A DNA stretch of 64,000 bases from Aporrectodea caliginosa (taxonomy: Eukaryota > Annelida > Clitellata > Crassiclitellata > Lumbricidae). Every line of letters begins with the position of its first letter. Position 1 is the stretch's first letter. The notes beneath the pieces were generated by a model that did not search any database, had not been told where the DNA came from, and worked only from the letters and a program-made list of their open reading frames with translations. Below are positions 53,087 through 63,614 of the stretch, in pieces. The stretch is from assembly GCA_020284085.1 (NCBI GenBank), contig JACEVL010000979.1:62001-126000 (forward strand). The letters are read 5' to 3'. A program made the position numbers and the translations under genes.

Positions 53087-53300
53087 GGTATAGTGCAGTT
53101 TGTGAATGCGAGTAATTTCAGTACTGTAAATGTGAGTAATGTTCACTATGTTCTAATGCTCAGTGTTGTGAATGAGTAATTGCAGTACTGTGAATGTAAA
53201 CAATCTGCAGTATTGCTAATGCGAGTAATGTGCAGTTATATGTAGTAGTATGCAAAATTGCGCAGTAATGTGCAGTAATTGTGCAGTCACGTAATATAAT

Positions 53301-55330
53301 TAATATAAAGTAGTTTCTGTGAACATTTTGGTGATCAGCTGGAAGCTAGCGCTGACCCTCAAATTTCAGCTTTTAGTTTTGTTGACACCAATGGCTTCCA
53401 ATCACTGTTAACAAGATCATAATATATACCGCAACCCTGCGAAGGTGATTGGTTGACAATGAAAGCGTTTTTATTATTTTAATTCACCAACACACATTTT
53501 CAGAAGAATAATATTAACCAATCATGTAAATGGAAGTTTGACAGCTGGAAATTTCGGCGGAAGACAGCGCAAAATGTGTTTGAGTCAGTGGGAAACGCTC
53601 TTCCAGTGAAATAGGTCTCATTGCGAATCTGTTGTTTATGACTGAACAAACTGCAGAACTAATGTAGACTGTGGATGCATTAGATTTCCCGAAATTAGTA
53701 TTAACGTTGAACGGAGAGAGGCCGACTGTTGGTGATCAATAGCCTAGAAAGCCACATGGAATCCAGAATTAGCGCAGAAACATCATTCATACAGCCACTG
53801 ATATTGTAGAATGGAAATTTCCATAATTTGAGCAAATCGTGCTTTTCAGCAGCTGCTATGAGAATTTGATTAAGTGCCTTGAATTACGCCATTGCAAGGA
53901 AAAGAGTAGCGCGGTTGACAGTTACATTTACTGCATATAAGTTGAAATGGTAAAGAGGGCAATAGCTTTATATCTTTAAAGTAAGATATACCATGCATTA
54001 ACTTATTTATGTTGGACAAGAAAAATGAAATCGCCTCTGTAACTTTTTTATATTAAGATTTTTCCGAGCTAAAAATCCTTGAAAGCAATACATACTGCTA
54101 AGTACTGACGTGATCGAAATGCAATCACAATTTCTATCGCTATCTCTCCCACTATCTCCCCAACTATCTCTACCACTATCTCTACCACTGAGCCTTTTTA
54201 TCATTGTAGGAAATAGGAATAGCCCTGCTATTCATTTATTTATTAGGCCTATCTTGTTTGTGACTTGCTTTGTTTCATTCCTTCTTTTCAACTTTCTTTC
54301 GGTTGTTCGTTCCTTGGTTCACTCGTTCTTTATAGATATTTAAACTAAATCGTCAATTTTACAACGAGGAGAATTAGAACAATTGAGAATAGGCGAAGGA
54401 ATCGTTTTACAAACCCTTTTAATTGCTCAATTTAAATGACTCAATAACTTAGAAGAAAGCGTAGTTAAATATTACCCTCGTGACCGGTGGCTAAACATCA
54501 TCCGCTAAGTTTACCGGAGACATAAACACAGTTCTTAATACGAGAACATTACGCACAGAACGTTCCAAATACCCGGTAATCATTGAATCGGTTGTTTCAA
54601 ACGATAGTCATAGTATGTCGACGCTATCCGAAACACTGGCAACAAGTTCACCAAAATGTCACAGATTTAAACGGCAATCGTGACAGAAAGGCTTCATCAT
54701 GCGGTCGAAAGCTATTGAAATGTCGGTAGACAATGCCCTGCACATTAAATCTGCTATCCTTATAGGCTACGAACCACGAGCAAAACCAAATGTTTAATTA
54801 CATGTACACCTTATGGCTGTCCGAGCAGTTGACGCTGCTGTGAAGGTATGAACGAGCGAGTAAATGAGATTAGGCATTTAGGTAAGTAGGCAGACAGGCA
54901 TGCAGACAGGCAAGTAGGTTAATATTTTATTCGTCAAATCAACACCAGTAAAGGTATCATCATTCATAGAGCTTTGGTGCCAGCCAGTGAGGCTGAACTT
55001 GATATTAATGCAAAATATTTATTAGCCAAATGGATTCTTCACAATTTATCGAGAAACCCTTTTTGTCTGAATACGGGAGTAATCAGCATTAGTCACATCA
55101 GACAATCTGTCTAATGTCCACGATGTGCAAACACAACTGTATGCAGTCGTCTACAGAGGAGGTCATCTGCGCCAAGTTATCACACACCGATAAGAGACTG
55201 TTTATCTGAGTATGAGTGCTCGCGAGGTTGCTTATCTTGGCCGATCGTCTTCTAAGTAATTCGGACACCAGATGGAGTTGCGAAGCGTCTATAAAGCAGA
55301 CGACACCATTGAATCGGTTCACATCATTCA
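53301..55330. other. No recognised gene
   Basis: AT-rich DNA. Small CT-rich repeats (ACTATCTC units) lie at 54139-54187. No ORF matches a known family. Confidence 0.4.
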
Positions 55331-55332
55331 GT

Positions 55333-55735
55333 CTGGCCAGAGAAGAAGAAGAAGAAGAAGAAGAAGAAGAAGAAGATGAAGAAGATGAAGATCGAATTCT
55401 CTTAATCGAATCTCGTTCCAACGGGCGACGCCGCCATCGCCACCGCCGAAGAGACTGCAGGGCAAGAGCAACGAACGACGGAAACTGTTGAGAAGGAGGA
55501 GATGGAAGAAGAAGAGGAGGTCGAGGAGGACGAGGAAGAGGAGGAAGAACAGGAGGACGAGGAGGACGAGGAAGAGGAGGAAGAGGAAAAAGAAGAGAAA
55601 GAAGAAGAGGAAGAGAACGAAGAAGAGGAGGACGAGGAGGACGAGGAAGAGGAGGAAGAGGAAAAAGAAGAGAAAGAAGAAGAGGAAGAGGAGGAGGAGG
55701 ACGAGGGGAGGAGAGCAAGGAGGATGAGGTAAAGG
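55333..55735. repeat. Purine-rich tracts: (GAA)n at 55339-55380 and GAGGA-rich 55490-55735
   Basis: A GAA microsatellite, then ~240 bp of AGGAGGAAGA-type repeats. The long Glu- or Arg-rich frames are repeat artefacts. 55736-56085 is also A/G-rich but has no clear unit. Confidence 0.85.
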
Positions 55736-56091
55736 AGAAAGACGGGTAGGCGGAGAAGGGGCGGATAAGAAGAAAAAGAGACCTGATTGTAGAAACAGAA
55801 GGTATCGACGGCAGGAAGGAAGGAAACATGAAAGGAAGAGGAAGGACTGAAGGAAGGAAGAAAGATAGAAAGTACGGAAGTAAGGAGGAAAGGAAGGAGG
55901 GAATTAGCGATCGATCGATCAAAGAAGGAAAGTGTTACATAAGGAAGCAGTCTATCACGATGGAAGTTTACATCGACGCATATGCAGCCTTATATCGACC
56001 CTATAGCACTGGAAGTGAAAAAGGCGCTATAGTATTGAGAAGGAGATCAAATATTTTAAAAGAGAAACTGAAAGGATGACAGAACGCGCAA

Positions 56092-56664
56092 TGGAGAGAT
56101 GGGGAGATGGGGAGATGGGGAGATGGAGAGATGGGGAGATAGGGAGATGGGGAGATGGAGAGATGGGGAGATGGGGAGATGGGGAGATGGAGAGATGGAG
56201 AGATGGAGAGATGGGGAGATGGAGAGATGGGGAGATGGAGAGATGGAGAGATGGAGAGATAGAGAGATGGGGAGATGGGGAGATGGAGAGATGGGGAGAT
56301 GGAGAGATGGGGAGATGGAGAGATGGGTAGATGGGGAGATGGGGAGATGGAGAGATGGAGAGATGGGGAGATGGGGAGATGGAGAGATGGGGAGATGGGG
56401 AGATGGAGAGATGGAGAGATGGGGAGATGGGGAGATGGGGAGATGGAGAGATGGAGAGATGGAGAGATGGGGAGATGGGGAGATGGAGAGATGGAGAGAT
56501 GGAGAGATGGGGAGATGGAGAGATGGGGAGATGGGGAGATGGGGAGATGGGGAGATATGGAGATGGGGAGATGGGGAGATGGAGAGATGGGGAGATGGGG
56601 AGATGGGGAGATGGAGAGATGGGGAGATGGGGAGATGGGAAGATGGGGAGATGGGGAGATAGAG
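56092..56664. repeat. 8-bp minisatellite AGATGGGG/AGATGGAG, about 70 units
   Basis: Near-perfect 8-bp units that differ almost only at one G/A position. Rare changes occur (AGATAGGG, AGATGGGT, ATATGGAG). Because the unit is 8 bp, several frames on both strands are open; these are not genes. From 56665 to 57414 nothing else is recognised. Confidence 0.95.
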
Positions 56665-57414
56665 AAAGGAATGGGCGAAATGTGCCAGAGAGATTGTAGG
56701 AGTCTGCTTGAGCAAGTAGATGCTGAATGCTTAAGTGGAGGAAGCGGAGGTTAAGTGAGGGAAGTCTGAGGAGTGGATGATGTACAACTGGAAAAAGAAG
56801 TGATCGATTGAGGGCTGGAAAAGGAAGGATATCAAAACAAAACGATGAAACTATGGCCAGACGATCAAATAGATGAGTAAGCTCATTGGATGGATATCGC
56901 TGCTCAGCCGAATGCAGTCGGTTTAGAAGGCATAGTGCATAAACATGGACTGTCATTCAGACGTCAAATGCATCTGTGGCCTGTGTGCAATGTACGTAGA
57001 ATGTCTGTATGAGATGTAAATCTCGATCATATGTAGTTATGATTGCCTTTACTTTGTGTACAAATAAGCAGAATATTTCCGATCTGTGGTCTAATGCTTC
57101 AGCCCATCAAATGCTTTATGCCGAAATCTCGTATGTATACACACACACACATATAGGTCCCTTCAGAATAATGACCTTCGATATATTTATGTATGTATGA
57201 ATGCACATATGAGGCGAAGATAGAGAGATGGCAGTGCGAGGAGACGACCAACAGCAGCAGCACAGAGCATAGACTGCTTCGTCGTCGTCGTCTCTATGGT
57301 TGTTCCTGGTACAATGCCATGAGCCCTGTCGCCAATAATATTTACAGGCTTAGCTTGCTGGCTCAGACGGGCGCCACAGAGATTTGCTCTGGCATCCTTG
57401 CGACCGACGAAGAG

Positions 57415-57655
57415 GCACGGAGGAGGAGCAGGAGGAGAGGATGAGGGGAAAGAGGAGGAGAGGAGGAGGAGAGGAGGGGAGGAGGAGGGGAGGAGGAGGA
57501 GGAGATGAGGAGCAGGAGGAGAGGAGGAGGAAGAGGAGGACGAGGAGGAGGAGGAGGAGACAAGGAGAAGAGAAGGACGAGGAGAGGAGGAGGAGAGGAG
57601 GAGGAGGAACAGAGGAGGCGAGGAGGAGGAGGAAAGGAGAGATGGAGAGGAAGAA
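57415..57655. repeat. GGAGGA-rich purine tract
   Basis: About 240 bp of AGGAGGAGG-type sequence, the third long plus-strand purine tract in 2.3 kb. 57656-58203 has no recognised feature. Confidence 0.85.
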
Positions 57656-58203
57656 CTAATGAGCAACAATAATCAGATTTTAAAACTGCGATGAAAAACA
57701 GAGCGAGATAGAGAACAGAAAAAGTGAGGTAAGAAAGGGGCAGAACAAGCACAGTCACGAAAACTGAATAAAGAGAAACGTGAAATGAAGCGAGAAGATA
57801 ATAATATAAGAGGAATGAACGGTAAAACCAGAAAGGATACGATCATTCCTCTTAATCATTTCTGTCTCCTTCAACCGATTTTGCTATTCTCCTTTAGAAT
57901 ACTGCTTTTCCTCTTTTTCTTCGCTCCTTTTCCTTCTCCTTTCTCTTCTCTTTTTCGACAGAGGATCAGAGAGAACGGTTGAGCAACACAGATCGGTCGA
58001 AAGAAGTTCACTGCATTCAGTCTGGATTTTCATTCGCATGACGATCTGAATAGAGAGGAGGATTACAGAGGATTCTAAGCTCCTGTCTGTGCAGCAGTTG
58101 CGACAGTTATCGCCATTCATGTTTTCATATGGCAGTTTATTTGGATGAATGCGTTGCTATGTGTTGCATGGTTTCGTCAACAATGTTTTTATCTTTCGTT
58201 ATA

Positions 58204-58801
58204 CACCGTGATTCAATGAAAAGTAAGCCAAACTTTGTATTTGATATAAGTACTTCTAACATGAAACAGGATTTAATATTTTTGTGAAGAAACTCTCAGT
58301 GGTATGGTTTGATTATTTAATTAAAGAAGATGTTCAAAATGTCCTCCTTCGGCTTGCACGTAAGCCTGGAGGCGCTGGCGCCATTGGGCAACGTTTTCTT
58401 CAGTGCGCGCTGACCTTCGTCTGCCACAACCAATGACGCGGTCGACTGACCCTGTTACGCTAATTTTTCGAAGCAATTTATCTAATCCGCTTCTGGTCCA
58501 GTGTTTTTCTGGAAACTCTTGTAGAAATTGACGGCTGGTGTAATTCTTGGATTCCCTCAAACCTTTTATCATGTGTAAATCTTCTTTACTAAAAGGCATT
58601 TTTTCGGAAATTGCTAGTTTCTTGTTATGTTTTCAATCGTATTATCGTCTGCTTTTTGAGTAGGAAATATAAACCGGAAGTCATTAAAATGAAAAAGTAA
58701 GTATGTGCATATTTTTATTTGGAAAATATTATTAATAAAATATAGTTCAAGTTTTAATATTTGTTTATAAAGTTTGGCTTACTTTTGATTGAATCACCGT
58801 G
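58204..58801 (-). mobile_element. Internally deleted Tc1/mariner-type transposon
   Basis: 598 bp between TA dinucleotides (58202-58203 and 58802-58803). The inverted ends are CACCGTGATTCAATGAAAAG / CACGGTGATTCAATCAAAAG, continuing TAAGCCAAACTTT: 32 bp with two mismatches. The TA target and the N-terminal helix-turn-helix ORF on the minus strand place it in the Tc1/mariner (IS630) superfamily. Confidence 0.9.
58321..58599 (-). CDS. Truncated Tc1/mariner-type transposase: DNA-binding domain fused to the C-terminal tail
   Basis: 92 codons from ATG 58599 to a stop at 58321. The first ~70 residues (MPFSKEDLHMIKGLRESKNY, then FPEKHWTRSGLDKLLRKI and GRRRSARTEENVAQ) are the paired helix-turn-helix and its GRPRSART-like linker. 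They are followed at once by QWRQRLQAYVQAEGGHFEHL, which resembles the extreme C-terminus of such transposases. The whole DDE catalytic domain is deleted, yet the frame is kept. A full-length family member would be about 350 residues. The product could bind the element's ends but could not catalyse transposition. Confidence 0.75.
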   Translation of the reverse strand: MPFSKEDLHMIKGLRESKNYTSRQFLQEFPEKHWTRSGLDKLLRKISVTGSVDRVIGCGRRRSARTEENVAQWRQRLQAYVQAEGGHFEHLL

Positions 58802-58803
58802 TA

Positions 58804-60935
58804 CTATGTGAATGATACTGCTGTAAATGTTGTCTTGTTTTCATCGTCGTTGCATAGGTTTTAATTGACGTAGTTACTGTTGTCATTGATCTAGATTATC
58901 TTGCTGTTCTTTGTTTTCGTAGTTTCGTGATTCGGGAACCCCGTCGCAAAATAAACCCTGGCTTTGTGCTCTTGTTGTTGTTGTTGTTGTTGTTGTCCAT
59001 GAGGATGTTGAAGCTGCTGTAGACGTTACTTGTGCTTCCTGAACTCACTCGCAAAATGAACTCGGATTACATGCATAGAAATCTGCATACGTATACATAT
59101 ATAATATAAACATGTATATAGAATGCAATCGACTGGTTTAAGCGCGCTGTATTACGAGACCCGGCGGATGAACGTAGTTATGAAGAGACGGGAGAGCGGA
59201 GAGAGAGAGTAGCTCAACAGACGAAGGCGTAGGGACCCAAACGACTCCGAGAAGCGGAGTAGAAATGAGAAATCAACTCCAGGCGGTTCATCACAACCAA
59301 AGCCTTTGTCGTACACAGTAGAACCGCAATAACTCTGGCGATCACCGCACGTAGCCCACATATAATAATATTATGTACAGCCATTTACCTACCAGTTGGG
59401 TTCCACGGTCGTGTCACAGTAGGCCGTATACCGTGTTTTATTTCGTAAGTTACTCTAGCAGTCTAATCTTTGCAATATTGTTACGTATGGTGACGCATTG
59501 TGATGTATTTGCACTTTTGTGTGGACAAGCGTTCTAGTCTAGTACATGTGCGTTACAGTCCAACTACTGTGTTGCAATGTACTGTGTTACATTATATGGT
59601 ACTGCTGTACAGACAAATGCAGTGAACTGTAATGTAACGCATACAAGTGTCTGATCATGATCATTTATTTAAGGACACTCATAGGCTCAGACATAACGTC
59701 GGTGTAATGTTGGGTAATGTTTTGTTGAAAAAAGTGTAGTTTCATGCTGTCCAGTTTAACGCATGAGAGTATTGTAGCCTTATGGGATAGCAAGGAATAT
59801 TCGTGATCTTCACTCGTTTCCTAACAGTGGAAGTTGCCAACCGTTTATAGGCCGCTCGTGATCTTTGAATTGGTGCAAGAGAATGATTTTTAATTGACGA
59901 TGGATGGATCCACAGTTTAACGGCAGCTTACATGTATGACAACATAGGCCGTTGCCGCCGACAAAGATTATTCTTTGGCATAATATTATTACGGTTCTAT
60001 TGACGATTCATTATAAAGCAGTTTAACCGAATTGGCGATTCGTGTCAGGTTGGCGCTACAGCAAAATAAACTATGTAACAGTCATCTGAGTGGTTTCCAA
60101 AAGAAACATTTTGGTTTGCACTTTTGTGCGTGTGTAAGTCGACCTCTGCCACATTCGCTGGTTTCGCTGTGTTTCTGAAATAGAGAACCAGTCAAGCACT
60201 TCCAATCATTTTCATAAAGTCATTTTGCATCGTTATCGTCATTTCAAATGCATAATGTACGCAGTTGTGGAACCTTTGACGTGCGTTGACTGGCCACGGT
60301 CTTTCTGACACACACCCGGCTGTGTGTAGCCTAGATAACTTATTTACAAAATCAGTAGCCAACTTTTAGTTAAACTTTTTTATTTTAGTTGAAAACAGTT
60401 ATAGTTTAACTAAAAAATTAGTGCTCGCAGTCTCGCACCTTACAAGCAAGTGTTGCTTCTGTCCTGCTGCTGATGTCTTTGTCAAATCGAAACGCAGAGA
60501 CCATGATTATAACAATAAGCAAACTATTAATAGAATGAAGTCACTAGCTTAACGATTGGTTTCGACTTGAGGGCCTAGCGGGGGCGGCGGATGGTGGCAG
60601 TTCCGGGGACTATCTCCAACATTATCAGTCGCTCAGATTCAAAGAAAAATTCCAATCAACCGTCATTCACACGCACTGCTTTGAGATCATGCTCCAAAAG
60701 ACAGACTAGGTCAGTCGCTCCACTGCTAACCTTTAGCCGACCGACTGCTGCATATATCGGAGTTTAATCCATCTCCATTAAGACCATGAAGTGAGTGTGG
60801 CCTTCAACACTTTTGACCACGACATTCCCTATGTAGCGTCTTAAAAAGTCATTCAGTGTCGTGTTTCGTACTCGGTCAATGGTCGCGTTAAATCCTCTTT
60901 CCAGGCTGTGGGTAGTTCATGGTCACACGTGATTT
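58804..60935. other. No recognised gene
   Basis: Intergenic DNA with a short (TTG)n at 58973-58996. Open frames near 59152-59361 match no family. Confidence 0.4.
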
Positions 60936-60939
60936 GCAA

Positions 60940-61180
60940 TTGTAATTGTAATTGAACATTTTTATAGCGCCACTTTTAGAGAGACTCTAACACAATGAAA
61001 CCACGATGGAATGGTCTTCATGCACTTGCGGAAGAGAGGCAAAGAGAGCCGAAGAGAGGCTGAGGAGTTCATGTGGCAGGTTGCTAGGAAACTTATTCCA
61101 GGAGAATGGACCGACCATCCAGAGCAAACCTTACGAAAGAGACCGAGACGTAAAACTCTTTGAGAAAGTTGGAGCACAGC
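60940..61180 (-). mobile_element. L2-type LINE 3' end with (ACAATT)n tail
   Basis: Minus frame LLWMVGPFSWNKFPSNLPHE then LLSLSSALFASLPQVHED is the WNxLP C-terminal motif. It is followed by GAGTCTCTCTAAAAGTGGCG, CTATAAAAATGTTC and ACAATTACAATTACAATTGC. Confidence 0.65.
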
Positions 61181-61499
61181 CTGCTAGACATTTACGCATC
61201 AAGAACTTAAACTCAACGTGCGTCTACATAGGTAGCCAGTACAGATCCTTCCCGTCAGCTTAGACGACATAATATGACCATTGACCAACACCTAGACATG
61301 CTTAGGCCTGCGTAAATGGCCTTACCATAGTTGATACTGGAGCATATGAATATATGCACCAGGATTGTTGTGACCTGAAAATTTCATTTAACTTAGTCTT
61401 TTTTCCGAGGTCATAGCTCATCAGAATGCTGATGACACTCAGACACATGTCCATGTCCCCCACCTGCAGAAACTACCTCCAGAGTGAAGGGACATTTAG

Positions 61500-61890
61500 A
61501 TCCAGAGGGACAGGTAGATTCATAGGTACAGGTAAATCCATAGGTACAGGCAAATCCATAGGTACAGGTAAATCCATAGGTACAGGTTGATTCAAAGGAA
61601 CAGTAGATCTAGAGGTACAGAAAGAGAGATAGGTAGATTCAAAGGAACAGTAGATCTAGAGGTACAGAAAGAGAGATAGGTAGATTCAAAGGAACAGTAG
61701 ATCTAGAGGTACAGAAAGAGAGATAGGTAGATTCAAAGGAACAGTAGATCTAGAGGTACAGAAAGAGAGATAGGTAGATTCAAAGGAACAGTAGATCTAG
61801 AGGTACAGAAAGAGAGATAGGTAGATTCAAAGGAACAGTAGATCTAGAGGTACAGAAAGAGAGATAGGTAGATTCAAAGGGACAAGTAGA
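61500..61890. repeat. 20-bp and 47-bp tandem repeats
   Basis: 61520-61585 holds four units near GGTAAATCCATAGGTACA. 61590-61875 holds about six nearly identical 47-bp units that begin GGTAGATTCAAAGGAACAGT. The two units are related (GGTAGATTCA / GGTACAG). 61300-61499 and 61891-62986 contain no recognised feature. Confidence 0.9.
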
Positions 61891-62994
61891 TATATATATA
61901 GGTAGATCCATTCGGCCACTAAACAGTAATAAAGTACCTTACTACAAGAAGACATTATAATTTTTATCGGATATATAAGTTTTTGTGTTGTTAGGCACAA
62001 CAGTTGCTATGAGTCAGATATACAGACTTGATTATAATGTATGGATTGTATAAAAACATAGCCTAGGAATTTCAAGTATCTATTTATAGTAGTTAGATGT
62101 TAGTGCAAAAATATGAAGGATCACACTAGAACAATTACCTGCAACATAGCAGAAATCAAAGAGCCAACATTTTTGTTACAATAAGTTACGTGTAAGTTAA
62201 CCCCAACGAAATATGAGCCAAAATGATGACAGACCAATCGTTACATGTTGGCCTATTTGCATCTTTAAATGGGTCAATGCATGGAGATATTTGCATTTTC
62301 ATCAAAGAGCAACGCGTATCAATAATTGCATATTCGTCACATGATAAGTGATGATAATTATCGCTACCTGGTCGCTTCTAATGGCCAGGCTAACCGCGCC
62401 ATTAGGGCATTGCGAGGTGAAGACAATGCTGTCCGACAGAGAAGATCCTTCTCCATCAGTTGCCCCTGAATTTCACGGCGTTCTTTCTGTTGCTTAGTTC
62501 AGCAGACAGCGACAAACTTCGGACTCTGAAGGCATCAATCTTTTCGCTGTTCCTCGCAGCAGTCTCTTTGGACTGACCTATATATCTGGATTTGAACGGA
62601 ATATGCGGCTTGATATTGCATAGAACAGCGTCGTCCATCGATTGCAATCATGTCCTATATGCAGAAAGCAACGCTCTACATGTATACAATCGAGGTCGTG
62701 CCGAGCCTTGTTGGTCCGTTCTCATATAATGTACGAAGTGAGCTTACGATAATGAATGGATCTGGAGAGCCACGTTGGCTACCGATGGGTCTCTATGTCT
62801 GATGGGTCTCTATGTCCATTAGGGCCACGGCGCTCACGACCCAGGTCCAACGATATCCGTATAGTGTGATCAGAAGGCTAATAGATATAGTTTGTATGAC
62901 AGCAGGGCACAGCTACGTAGGCATTCAGCTGGAGTTCTACATGAATAGGCTTACAATTACAGACTACAAAGACCGTCTTTATACAACATTCGAC

Positions 62995-63439
62995 CAGGGC
63001 CGCATTAAGGAGGTAGTAAGGGTGTTGCAGCACCCGGGCCCGTGGTGTTGAGGGCCCCGCATTTTCTGAAGTGAAGAAAATTTTAAAGTAGGCTACTTGT
63101 TATTAACTTAGGCCTACTGCTAAATTTACCGAAAATGCCGCAACATAAATAAATACGAAGTAATAATTAATTTAATTACTTTTAGCTATTAAACAAATAA
63201 ATACGACGTCACAATTAATTTAATTTAATTACTTAGACTCTATAGTTATTTACCTTACACTAATCATTGCGTGACAGATAGTAATGTAACATTAATAATT
63301 GTATATTGTGTCTTTAGGCAGTTAATACTCATTAGTAAGCTTGCTATAAATATGTGCGTGGTGGACCGGTGGGTCTCTTCCTTTGGAAGGTAATCATTAT
63401 CGCAGCACCCGAGCCCGCACTAGCCTTAATGCGGCCCTG
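62995..63439. mobile_element. hAT-type miniature element E (TSD CATTCGAC)
   Basis: Ends CAGGGCCGCATTAAG / CTTAATGCGGCCCTG are perfect 15-bp inverted repeats. CATTCGAC precedes the element (62987-62994). The matching right copy (63607-63614) is displaced by a later insertion, element F. No coding capacity is seen. Confidence 0.85.
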
Positions 63440-63443
63440 CATT

Positions 63444-63602
63444 CAGTGGAGGCGCCAGGATTTCAGGTTTGAGGGGCTAAAACTCCAAGCCCTTCCTTTT
63501 TGTCCCCTCCTCCCTGTGATTTGCAGTGATTTCCCACTTTTGGGAAGCTGAGCCGCAGTTAGGGGGCTAAGCCCCCCTATCCCGCCTCTGGCGCCGCCAC
63601 TG
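63444..63602. mobile_element. hAT-type miniature element F (TSD CCTGCATT), inserted at the edge of element E
   Basis: 159 bp with ends CAGTGGAGGCGCCAGGA and TCTGGCGCCGCCACTG; inverted repeats of about 16 bp with one or two mismatches. Flanked by CCTGCATT at 63436-63443 and 63603-63610. The interior is GC-richer than its surroundings, with AGGGGGCTAAGCCCCCCT as an internal hairpin. Confidence 0.88.
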
Positions 63603-63614
63603 CCTGCATTCGAC

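Larger units (their letters stand above)
52085..53300. repeat. Degenerate ~25-30 bp minisatellite interrupted by hAT element D
   Basis: Loose units of TGTGAATGYGAGTAATKTGCAGT occur at 52100-52183 and resume at 53087-53290. The hAT element sits between, and the LTR element borders the left edge (its duplication is CACTC at 52080). Confidence 0.7.

Noticed and set aside
55098..55922. 274-codon minus frame rich in Leu, Pro and Ser
   Set aside because: Reverse reading of purine-rich repeats; no domain.
56027..56956. Open frames of up to 309 codons on both strands (MGRWGDGE / HLPISPSP)
   Set aside because: Artefact of the 8-bp minisatellite.
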